The notes under the pieces: generated by a model
What the model saw: the letters and a program-made list of their open reading frames with translations, nothing else
What the model was told of the DNA's origin: nothing
Databases searched by the model: none
NCBI RefSeq assembly: GCF_030867145.1
Contig: NC_134419.1
Span: 7,653,501 to 7,717,500 of the forward strand
Direction: 5' to 3'
Length of the DNA: 64,000 nt
From: Opisthocomus hoazin
Taxonomy: Eukaryota; Chordata; Aves; Opisthocomiformes; Opisthocomidae
Shown: positions 50,401-62,400 of the stretch, piece by piece
Numbering within the stretch: the stretch's first letter is position 1
Layout: each line of letters begins with the position of its first letter
Translations under genes and position numbers: made by a program

Positions 50401-53400
50401 AGGAAGAAAACAGATTAAGGATAATGCTCAAAAGTCTATCACATCCACCCTTGCTCAGAAAAGATGGTGTAATTTTTAGTAGGTGAGCTACAGTTCTTTA
50501 CTCAACTGCCTGCCTAAAGCCTACTCACGTGTTCCCTTTTCCCCTGAAGGCTGATTTCTGGTCCTAAAAAAAGACCGTAATCTCAGTCTGTCCATCCTCA
50601 AATTCACTCTTCTTGCATTACTTATTACTTCCCATACCCTCTCCCCCTAGGTCTGAAATAACAATTAGAAGGTCTGAAGATTCAAATACCTTCATTCAGC
50701 GAAGCATGCTAGATAGCTCCGGAGCAGGAGACAAAACTAACTCCTGATCGAGTCTTTGCAGTTTAGCTGTGAATTTTGTTTGCATCTCTTCTGCCTACCT
50801 CCGTTTCTGCTGGCATGCTCTTCCCCCTCTCCACCCTCCCCTGCAACTGATTTTTGCTGAGTATCCCACATGCAATACTTGCCCATCGTATCAGGAAAAA
50901 AAAATCCAAACCAGCAGAACTGAAGCAATCTTAACAGCAATTTTAACCTGCTGAGTCATGGGAAAAAGCATCCTAACCAGCAGCAAAAACTGTTTTTCCC
51001 AATAAGATGAGTACTGAGAGATATGACCTCCTCATTCCTCACCTTCCCACTTACTTTTAAAATATATGTACAAAGTGTAAAAGAACTGTATTTGTAGAAA
51101 ATTTCTACACAATGTTTTCACTCAAGGACAAAGAACATTCGCTATCACTACTGCAACTAAGTCTGAAACTATCTGCAACTGTAGTTACGTATTACTTGAC
51201 AAAGTTTTCCTCAAGATAAATTCTACCATGCTTTGAGCAACACAATGCTTTAATTGTTTTAAAATTAAACTTTAATCATCTCTGCCATTTCCATGAAGCT
51301 GCATATACAAAAGAATGGTTCAGCCACCGTAAACCATCCTATAAAATCTTTGAGTTATTCTCATTTTCTAACTCTATTTTAACAATCCCAAGATCCTTTC
51401 TAAGAGAAAGCCATTTTCAGCTTATTTCAGCCCTTTGCTTGTAACTTTTAATTTTTATGCTTGTAGTAAAAATCTCTTTATTTCAGAAGTGGTTAGAACT
51501 TTTGTAACATCCTAAGCTAGGGGAAAAAGAACATAAAATTCTATCATCATCAGACTTCATATATGAAAAAGGTTATGTTTTCTCCAGTTCACAGTCAGCT
51601 CAGCCAGATGAGCTCTCTCTGCATCCCACATTTACCGGAACATGTGCCAAGCATACAACATGACTCTCTCCCTCTGTTGAGCTTCCTTTCCACCAGACCC
51701 TGAAATCCACATTGACAAGCAGACTCCCAGTACAGTAAATACACCAGTTAGTTACCATACCTTCAACTGGTCTATCAAGATCTGTAAGTAAGCATCAGCC
51801 TCAGTAAGTTTCTTGTCAAAATCGTGAACGCTGGGAACAAATCCTGAATCCACACCCTATATACAAAAAAATAAATAAAAATTAAATACATTAATTAGAG
51901 TTTCAGAGGAGGAAAAGAAATAACAAAAATATGGTTTGCCTGCCAATTGACTGATCAAACGTTGCCTTGCCTCTCATCCTGCCATGTGCAAACACAGGCA
52001 CACAGCTGAACACATTTGTCTGCTACTTGCAGTTAAGTCTGTAACAGTAAATTGCTACACATTTGCAGTGGGGGTATAATCATCACACACCAGAGTATTT
52101 CATTACTTACGATTGAACAAATCCCCCTAAATTACACTAATTAGAGTTTCTTTGGAAAATATGAAGGAGGATTCAAGTTTTTTCTGAAGACTGTCTTGTG
52201 ACTCCACATTCTTGTATTTCAGTATAAGGAAGACTAAATCACACCCAGCTGGATGACTGCACTTTTCACACTTCAGACAATATTGCTCAACTCACAGCTT
52301 CTTAGCTAAGAACTGAACTAACGAGTGCCAAATCTCTTCTTAAATATGGACCCACCATTGAGCTGAAAAATTCAAAATTATTATTCCTGGTTGCCCTAGT
52401 TCCTTTACAGCTATAGTTATTTGCATCCTTATAGCTATATTTTATTTCTTACATTTTGTTGCACATATGCCAGCAAGGACAAAGTATCAGTGCCATGAGA
52501 ATGATTACTTTTATATTTTCTTGCTTGCAAATATGTTTCTCTTAAACATGTAGGACTCAGTACACTTCTGCATATAACATAATCCCTACCTTTAAACTGA
52601 TAAACCACGTATTTAAAGACCTGAACAAACTCCCACTGGGTTACCACATCTTCAGTTACAGGAAAGAAAAGAGAGTGAAACTGATCACTTCTAACTTCAA
52701 GCACATACGCTATGTAAACATATTTAAGGTTTATTTATATAATACCTTTAATGCAAATGGAACTGCAAAACAAATATTGATGCACTGGCAGCTTAAAAAA
52801 AATGTACAATGCAAGTTAAATACATTGGAGGAAAAAGCCCATGAAGGATAAAGAAGCAAACACCAGTTATAATAGAAACATAATCCTGAGAACATCACAG
52901 CAGCAACACGACTTTCCTACTAGCCTAAATATTTTCACCTGTATTCACATTGATGTAAAATATGACATCTTCACTTCAAACTCTTACAAAACCATCCACT
53001 GTGCTGTTTTGACTGCTGAGCATCTCCCGAATCTGAGTGTGTAAAGCTCAGCCAGTGGGGAAAAAACACCACATATGGGGGAAGATAGGCAATCCGTATT
53101 TGGAAAATTCCATATTAGCATAACGTTTTCCTTGACACTGTTTGCTGTGTGAATACAGATAGTTTCTTTCATTTTTGTACGCTAATGGGCCATCATGTTA
53201 AGAACTTTATCAGTGGCTCTTTAGAGGCATGAACACTTGCGTGCGACAGAGGAATGACTTGCTCTTAGGTCTGTCAAGCTGCATGCACAGTATCATGCAC
53301 ACCCTGAAACATAAAGCCATCTACTGACTGAAGATATTCTTTATTCTTTTGCTAAATCTTAAACTGCGCTACCGACTGACACCCAGATCTCGACAACAGT

Positions 53401-56400
53401 TCTACATCAGTAAATCTATCCATACAGATTAGTTTGTAAACAAGCATAAAAAAGAAAGATACTTCCCCCAGTATTAGTCAGTCCACATTGGACAAATGTA
53501 GAAATAGTGTTTTTAAACAAGGAGCACAGAGGAGAAAAGAAGAGAACCATTTTGACTACGCCAAGAAATGAAGAAATGACAAAAAAACCCCAGTGTAACA
53601 AGTTATCAAAAAGAAACTAACAGGCAGAAGGGAGAGTTCTCTCAGCCAAGTTTTGGCACTCCCTCAAACTAGTCAAGTTCAAATTACACTGAAACTAGAT
53701 CTGAAACTATATGAAATTAGTATTCCATTTCCTTGTTGAAAACAGAATTGTTTGCACAGCTAGCACCCAACACCATAATTTCAGCAAATGGCCTAGTGTG
53801 CTCAGTTAAAAAATTCTGGAGGTCAGGTTTTGTGTATCAAAACTGCATGAACTACACAGAAAACTTCTGCTGAAGATACTATATGCAGAAATATAGCTTA
53901 TTATGCAAATTACCTGTATGCTGCATCAAAATACTGATCTGTACTTCAGTCACCAGTCTATGACTACTAATATGTAACAACCTGGTATTTTTAGTGGTGG
54001 CTTAAAGATAAATTCCAATCTCAAATTTCAGCCTCTTCGCACTAAGGGAAAAGCCGATTAAAACATTTAATGTCACAACTGAGCACACAACCACATCAAA
54101 CTCAAGAGCGAAAACTGCAACCTAAAAAGTTCTATTAGAAAGTTAAAACATCAGTCAATGTAAAGAGAAAGCCATAAAAGCAAGTATAGTGTCACGCTGA
54201 CAAAAATAGTTTTGAAAAGAAACACAGGTACTCAAAGCTGTAGCACTTCACTAGTTTGTGCTTGGTTTGTATAAAGACAGTTTTGATGACATCTGATAAC
54301 CTACCATGCAAATATACTAGTCTGTGTTATACAAGATTAGGTTAATAGTTCTAAGTTCTCACCTAGTTTTAAAATTGAAAACCAAAAGATAACTGGAAAG
54401 TTAAAAATACTGAGATTAGCAACAGCACGGAAAAAAACACCATAAATAGCAAACAAAATTAATCAGTATTTCAAATCCAGCAGTAATTTAGAAAGAGCAG
54501 ATATACAAAGTTCAGATTTGCATAACAAATCCTTATTTCTTCATTGTCTGGTCACCCAGAGACACAGCAGAGCAAAAAAGGGGTCCCTTTTCTGTTCCCT
54601 TTACTTCCCTCCCCTGCCATATAGGAAATGAAAGAAATGGGTGAGCAGAGTCAATAGAATGGTGTTTAACAGCTTGTTAAACACATAAATTAGGAAACTG
54701 CACATCTGAACTAGCAATTACATTTTTATGAGAAACTTGTATTATACACCTATTCACAAACTGACAAAAGAGGTTGCCTGCAGATACTGCTGAACCTCAG
54801 CCCTGGGAGGGCAGAGTTCAAAACTCAACTGGATTTGACCTGAGACAACCTCATCCAACATAGAAGTCAGTCTCACAGTGAGGAGAAGCTTGGACCAGGT
54901 GACTTCCAGAGGTCTTCTCCACCTGAAGTTATGCTGTGATTCTAAAATAAGTGTCTTCAAATTACAAAAAAGAATAGGAATCCAGATTATTTTAGAGCTT
55001 CAGAAATACATTGGTTCTTTCCTACTGTCAGTACCAATCCAAGGTAATATAACCTAGTTTTCCACTGAATAGATCTATGAGTAAGTACACTTTATTTCCC
55101 TCAAATAACAACTACTCTATGCTCATGTAGATCTTAGGGAATTAACAGCTTATATTACCAGATGAAATAGCTGCAGAAGCAAGTCATTTATGTAACTTCT
55201 AGTCTGCGCACCACCTCTCAAAACAGCACTGGTCTGGGGTCGAGTAAAGAACTCTCATGCTAGGAGTCCTGCAAAATTATTCCCTTCGTACACAACCTTT
55301 TTTTTTGGAGGGGGTAAACAGGAGGGCAACAAAAAAATATAAACCAATTAAAAATACATATTATGAGCCTTATTTCCATCACAGAACTGCTAGCACTAAG
55401 GGAGTTCATATGTTGTTTCCTTGTTCTCCAAATGAGAAGTCATGTGTATCACTCATGCCTTTGTATTCAACACTTGTCCATGCTGAGAAGTAATTCCAGC
55501 CTAATTTAAACTAGTTCTTTCAAACTAGGATGGGATGAAAAGATTGCATCATCTTTAGAAGAAGCACACCAGAAAAATTCAAATGTATTTCTCAAATAAA
55601 AGCATTACAGTAATGATCTCTGCGGAAAATAAACAGTAATGAAGGCAGGGAAACAAAGGAAAAGATACAGGCAAGAGAGAAGACTTGACAAGAGCTGTCC
55701 TTGTACAATAGCTGTACTGGGGGAGGAAAAGAGAAAGCTGTACAGAGCGGACTTCCTCATCTTTCTGAAGAAACTTCTGCTACATTCTTCATCTAATTAA
55801 TTTTCCAAGTCCAACAAAAAATATCTTGTGGAAGTTAAAGACATGAATAAGAGTGTTTTCCCCCCATCTGCAACACCCCGTCAGAAACATATGTCCTGCC
55901 TACAGCATGTTTGATTTTATCGAGTAGGGCACTGCCTGTAAGCACCACTGACAGAAAACTGAAGGAAAATGACAAATCAACTAGTAAGCCACTAAACAAT
56001 GGCACCTTCTCCTCTTTTTATTTGTGGCAAAGACAATCATATTATTTTCCTCTGCTAGATTTTTGAGCAATATTTAAAGCTCAGAATGTAAATGTCTCAA
56101 AATGAGTTTAAAAACAAATGTATGAGTTCTGGAAGGCCTAAGAACCTTCCAAACAGACAGAATATTGCAGTTCTTAGAAGTATTTCTGCTTTGCAACACA
56201 CAAAATGCTTAGCAAAGACTGTGTAGCAATAGATATTATCAGGTTATCTAGCAAAATAGAAAAGTTAAAAAAACAGAAGTATTTAGATACTTATGTAAAA
56301 TTCTGTCTTTCAAGCATAGGTTACAACTCTGAAACCTTACAACTACTAAGTATATCCTAGAGTCCCATTCATTTACCTACATAATTTATTACGGATGTAG

Positions 56401-59400
56401 ACAACGTGCACACACACTGACGTGCTTATTCACTATCACAGTGACTTTGTTAACAAAATTTGAAAAAGGGCAGCATGCCTCTTAACTCTACGCCCTTCCA
56501 TCAGCACTTGACACACATCTATGTTGGATATATTCTTAATCCGAAAGAACCTGCTCTGAGTTTTATGCAAGCATGCTTGACTCACACTAGAAGCAGTGCT
56601 GGAAAGCCAGTGAGTAACAATACAATATACTTAGGAGAAACATCTTTTATTCTTGCTTGCAGCCTTAGAAAGGTCATAAAAAATCCTGGTTAATGTGATA
56701 CCCAGCGAACCACTAGTAGTAACACAGTTTTACAAACACTTTACACCAGCATAAGTGAACGAGAACCAAATCGGCTCCCCTGTTGTTTATTCTCACCCTT
56801 ACTCTGCTCTTTCTTTTGAGTCACTATAAACATTTACTTTGCCACGTAATCAACTCAATGTGGAAACTAACCTGGTTAAAACTAAACTCAGAAAGGGAGC
56901 GCAGCAGGAAAAGTAGTTTTAATCTGGGCCAGTTCTGAATCCAGTTCCAAATTAAGCTATTCTTGCTGCACTGCCTCTTCCCTTTTGCTACAAGAAGCAA
57001 GACAGGACTGCTTCCAGCAGCAATACCAACTCTTACATATCGGTGAAGCCACGGTGCAACTATTTACGCCATTATACCACTCTTGACAGCAACCATCCCA
57101 GATCCACTTCACAGAATCACAGAATCACAGAATGGTAGGGGTTGGAAGGGACCTCTGTGGGTCATCTAGTCCAACCCCCCTGACAAAGCAGGGTCACCTA
57201 CAGCAGGCTGCACAGGACCTTGTCCAGGTGGGTCTTGAATATCTCCAGAGAAGGAGACTCCACAACCTCCCTGGGCAGCCTGTTCCAGTGCTCCTTCTTA
57301 GAATATAGATTCCAGTGCACTTCTTAGAATATAGATTTCTTACCATACTACTTGCTACTCCTGAAGTAAACATCTTGTTCAAATTATGGAGGTATCAAGC
57401 TACAGAGCAATTCTTTTTTTTTTTAATTCCTTTCACTTTTGTGGCGCTAAGAAACATCCCACCTTTGTACTGACAGTAATTTCAGTTCCTTTGTCTCTAC
57501 AGTGAGTCCACTTAGAGGCTTGAAATAGTTTGGAGCATTACCTGAAGGTAATCCTTCAGGTTTCCTGGGTAGGAAATCCTTTGTAGCCCGCAAGTATTTA
57601 AAGACTCTCTAATGTCAATTATCACTGTCATATCTACTCAGAAAGCATGAAAGACATTATTTGTAGAATACGCAAGTTTCAGCTTTGTACTTTCATTTAT
57701 TTTTTTTAAACCAAGTGGGTAGGTAGTTGTCTTTTCTCCACAGCCTCTTCAGTTACCACTTTAAGACACCTACCAAGATGCTCTAGCAACTCTAGAATAG
57801 CAGAGGGGAAAAGTACATTTCAAGACATAGGATTTAAGGCAAGAATGAGTGCGAAAGTTTCAGCTAACGGTGGGGGGAAGGAAAGCTCATCTCTCCAGCT
57901 CAGGGTGAGCATAACTCGTACAGACAAGATCCTAACACTACCAGAATACATGCACACATTCAGCCATTTAGAATTTTAAAATTTATTCCTTTTTTTACTG
58001 AATTCCCTTCAAGCACGAGAAGAGTACAGTTACTGGTGGTTTTTAGGTATTCATATTTTAACAGCGGTCTTGCACTTTTCAGATCAAAGAAGAAAGTTAT
58101 TCTGTTACTGTGATCCTAAAAGACGCGAGTTACCTACAAGGGGTTTTCACACAGGAGAACTCCAGAGCCAAGAAGCACATGTAGCACTAGGGTGCCACTG
58201 GAAAGAGAGATGAGGAAAGCAGGACATTTACGCTAAACAAGAAGATCAGAAGCACTTCTTGCCTGAATGGGATTGCTGGCTGACATAAGAAGCTGGTGAG
58301 GAACAAACGAAAATTTGAGATAAGTTATCACCCTCCTACCTCTGCGGAGACAAACAAGAAACCTAAGCCACAAGATACCTTCACCCCATGCACACCCTTC
58401 CCCTTATCTCTTCTGGGAATGAAGCAACTGATGCACTGCCACTGCCAAGCCACTGACCTGGCAATGCCACAACAATAACAGCTTGGGAGGCGTAAGGGGA
58501 AAAACACTGGTGGATTCAGAACAGTACTTCCAATACTATCGCACTATCTACTGTTCAAGGACTTCTCAATAGACAAAGCTAGTACTAGAAGAACTACGCA
58601 TATTTTTATTAATGCCTTTAATACAAGGACATACAAAAACAGAGCAAGCAGAACAACAGACTTCAGTTTCAAAATTCAGAGAAATTAGATTACAAGTGTA
58701 CCTGAAACATTTCCTCCCTATTCTTGTTCCAGTTGGATACAACATTACTAATTGTCAGCCCTCCGGACAGCCAGGATCCCTTTACTCATTCTGTATATTT
58801 GTGACTCAGTTCTTCCTCAGTTCCTTGACTGTAGCTCATTCTTGTAAGTTTGGGGGGGGGATGGGGGGGGAGAATGTGTTTAATTCTTTTTAAGTGTTTC
58901 AAAAATGCTTCCATTATAAAGACACAATAGGACATTTAGGCAAAAATAAAATTATGAAGACTAATCAGACAAGAGAACACCCAGACACCAGCTTGCCTCT
59001 CCACCTCACACTAATTCCTTATCCTTTCTGATTTGGTTCACACAACACATGAACTACCTAGGCTTCAGTACGCTTTCTCGCGTCTAACAGATGTGTGTTT
59101 GATGCTATGAAGAAAACTTAATCAAAGTCTGACTTCCCAAACTTGAACATTCCAGTACCAGAAGAGGCAGACTGAAAGCAGCATGAAAATCCGAAAAATC
59201 AAAGATTCAGAAAAGATGTCTCATTTTGGACAAAAACATAAAGGTTTTACATGACAGACAACCACATGCTTCTGTTTGCGACAGAAACTAAGAACCTAAG
59301 AAAACGCCCTTACAGAAAATAATCTCTGCCACAGCACTCCAATCCCCAACATACCCGCCGAGCCCATAATCCTCCCAGAGACCTCACTTGACTTTATCGT

Positions 59401-62400
59401 CCAAACGAAAAGGAAAGCAAAGGAACACCCAGTGCACGAAGCGCGTTTTGTTTCAAATGTCAGCCGAAGCCACGGCGCGCGTTTGTACACAAGGGGCTCT
59501 TATCAGCGGATGAAAGCACATCCCTCCGGGCGCACGGAAACTCGGCGGCACCCCGGTGCGGGCTCAGAGCCATTCCCGGAGACCCCCCGCTCCCCGGGGG
59601 GCTGCCTGGGGCCCGTCTCCGCCGCCCGTTCCCCGCGGCTGCCCCGAGCGCCCGCCCGGGCGGGGAGGGCAGCGGGCAGAGCCGCTCGGCCGCTGAGGAA
59701 GGAGGCAGCGCCCGGCTCCCGGCAGCCCGGACACCTGCCCACCCCCCCGTCCTTCCCTCCCCGTACTCACACCGGCCATTCCTCCGCGCGGGGCGGCGAG
59801 GGGTGCTGAGCGGAGCGGCCGGGCCCCGAGCAGCGCCGCCTCCGGCGGGGGGAGCGGCGGCGGCGGGGCGGGGAAGGTAAGGGCCCCCCCGGCTGCGGCC
59901 CGGGCCGCGGCCCCGCCGCTCGCCTCACAAACAAGGCGACCGCCGATTGGCGAGCGGGGCGCGGCCCTCCCTCCGGAGAACGGCGGTGGCCGGGCGGGGG
60001 GGCCCCCCTGCCGCCGTGAGGAGAGGCGGGCGGGGCGGGCTCGGCGCCGCGCGTCCCGTCACCCAAATAAAAACCGCTGTGGGGGCGGGAGAGGTCCCCC
60101 CGGCGGCCGAGTCGGGGGCCCGCTCCTAAAGCCCAGCTGGACTTCACCAAAATCGAGGGGGTTCTCTCCGGAGCGGCAGCCGCCGCGCCTCAGCCCAGCT
60201 CCGCAGGCCGTGTGCCTCCCACCGGCACGGCCCGGCCCTCAGGGGCGCGCGCCCGCAGGCCGGCAGCGACCGAGACCGCTCTCCTCACGCGTGAAGGGAA
60301 GGTGTTCTGTGGGAGGTACAGTCCTGTTCCGCTGCTAAACCCGTGTCTGCTCAGCAGCTCATGCCAGCCACGGAATCACAGCACGGCAGGGCTGGGAAGG
60401 GACCTCTGGGGACCGTCTGGTCCAACCCCGCTGCCACAGCAGGGCCACCTAGAGCAGGCTGCGCAGGATGGAGAGGGACTTTTCACAAGGGTGTGTAGTG
60501 ATAGGACAAGGGGGAACAGCTTTAAACTAAAAGAGGGCAGATTTAGATTAGATATTAGGAAGAAATTCTTCAGCATGAGAGTGGTGAAACACTGGAACAG
60601 GTTGCCCAGAGAAGCTGTGGATGTCCCCTCCCTGGCAGTGTTCAAGGCCAGGCTGGATGGAGCTCTGAGCACCCTAGTCTGGTGGAAGATGTCCCTGCTT
60701 ATGGCAGGGAGGTTGGAAGCAGATGATCTTTAAGGTCCCTTCCAAACCAAACCATTCTATGATTCTATGACCGCGTCCAGGCTGAGTTTGAACATCTCAG
60801 TGAAGATGGTGAGCCTTGACAGTTCCTGACTTGGGGTGAAAGCCAACAGCATTCCAGCTAGTCTGGCAGTAAGGGCCTTGGGAACAAAAGGGCTGCATGA
60901 CCGGCACAGGGAACACGGTTCTTGAAAATGAATGGTGAGCACACAACAGTGGCCCACCAGGTGTTATGGTCATTGCTGAGCGTATTTAAGAGGGATGTGG
61001 ACATGTTTCTTAGTGATCAGGTCTAGATTTTTAATTATTCCCCGAAACATTACTAGCTAAATTACTAACCTAGGTTTTTTTTTATTGACATATGCCTTAC
61101 TTATTTGAAAAACTCATAGAATGTGAACAGGTTATGTACCAGGATAGAGTTCCATTATTGGCTGCAATCATGAAATCTGTATCTGCCAATAAAACCATGA
61201 TCACCATTTCTAGAGAGCATGGAAGTGTACATTTTGGTAAAACCGCAATATATTCTGGTGTTTCATTTCTGCACTCTGTATCTTCAAGCAATAAAAAAGT
61301 CTTCCGGTTGGAGAAAACTGCACAGATTACTTTTACTTCACTTCAGACCCTAAATAAGACTGCTTATGTTAATGTATTCACTTTCTCTCTCCAAGGAGAG
61401 GATGGGGAAAGAGGCATCACTTGGGAGGGAGCTCAGCTGTTCTAAATCCGTATGTTGTCCTCCAGATAATCCCTGTCTCCTCACACTCCCTGCAGATCCG
61501 AGTTTTTCAGTCTGTGGTCAGCTCCTCTGTCCAGATGGAGAGATTACTTCTAAAATACCCGTGACATGTTACTAGGGATACAAAGCTGATTGTCAAACTT
61601 GGATTTTTATCCAGGGACCTGCTATCCACTAGAAAACTTGTAGCGGTCCTTAATAAGTCAAAAAAGGTTGAAAACCACTGTTTAGCAGGAAATTAAATTG
61701 ACTGAAATAGCACAAGTGCCTAAAGTTGGATAGGATAAAGTCAGGCTTGTTCTAACTCTTTGGATTGGGCAATGTCATCTAAATCAGTCTTTATAAGCTG
61801 CTTCTCTTTCTGTGATATGAGGGATTTTAATACATCTTTCTTTACACAGTGTCAATCATTAAGAGACCTAATTCTCTTGCTGTACTCCAAAAGCATACCA
61901 AACCTTTACTCAACACAAATAACGAACATCTGTTCTAAGATTTCTACACTGTCATCAGACACTTCTGTGGTACAAATCAAGTACAAGAAAATCGCTTTCA
62001 TTACGTGTTTGGGTTTCTCTCCAAGGCAAAAATAAAGGATTAGCGAGCCTTATAGACATGTCCAAGTCTAGAACATTGCCAGAAACTGATCTTAGAGAAC
62101 TAGTGCTAAGAACCATCCTCAGTCCAACCATCTGTTTTCAGAACCAGAAAACTACCAATATCCAGGTTACACAGTGGATTCAAACATAAGCTATTTACTA
62201 TTTTTGTCATCCACAAAGAAATGTTGCCGTCTCGTTTTAATTTCAAAATTAGGTGGTGTACAGGCACACATCAGGCTTCCACAGGCCTCATTCTGCTTGA
62301 CCTAACAAGGAGTCACTCCCAGTTTAACAAAAGGGGGGGGAAAAAGCAAAAACCAAAAAAACTAGATGTGCAACTATCAGTCTGGAACCACCAATTAAAA

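Larger units (their letters stand above)
51857..59770 (-). other. OSBPL9: OSBPL9 intron downstream of the internal promoter
   Basis: 7.9 kb with CR1 fragments at 54765-54945 and 57111-57293, a small tandem duplication at 57285-57337 and G runs at 58852-58870. No exon was recognised. Confidence 0.75.
59450..60290. promoter_or_regulatory. OSBPL9: CpG island, probable internal OSBPL9 promoter
   Basis: Very GC- and CpG-rich, in sharp contrast to the A/T-rich introns on both sides. It holds GC boxes (GGGGCGGGG at 59865-59873, GGGGGCGGGA at 60081-60090) and a CCAAT box in - strand sense (ATTGG on + at 59946-59950). It sits directly upstream of a short initiating exon on the - strand. Confidence 0.85.

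Noticed and set aside
59877..59882. GTAAGG donor-like site on the + strand in the CpG island
   Set aside because: It could mark a divergent transcript, but there is no exon, ORF or other support in the sequence.
59432..60150. Several Pro/Arg/Gly-rich open frames on both strands
   Set aside because: These are the usual stop-free frames of a CpG island; low complexity and no recognisable domain.
60212..60733. 173-codon open frame as a possible gene
   Set aside because: Its 5' part is GC-rich island sequence and its 3' part is CR1 coding sequence; a chance fusion.
60976..61022. Stretch resembling the CR1 'TATTTAAGAGG...TTAGTGAT' region
   Set aside because: The match is too short and diverged to call as an element.
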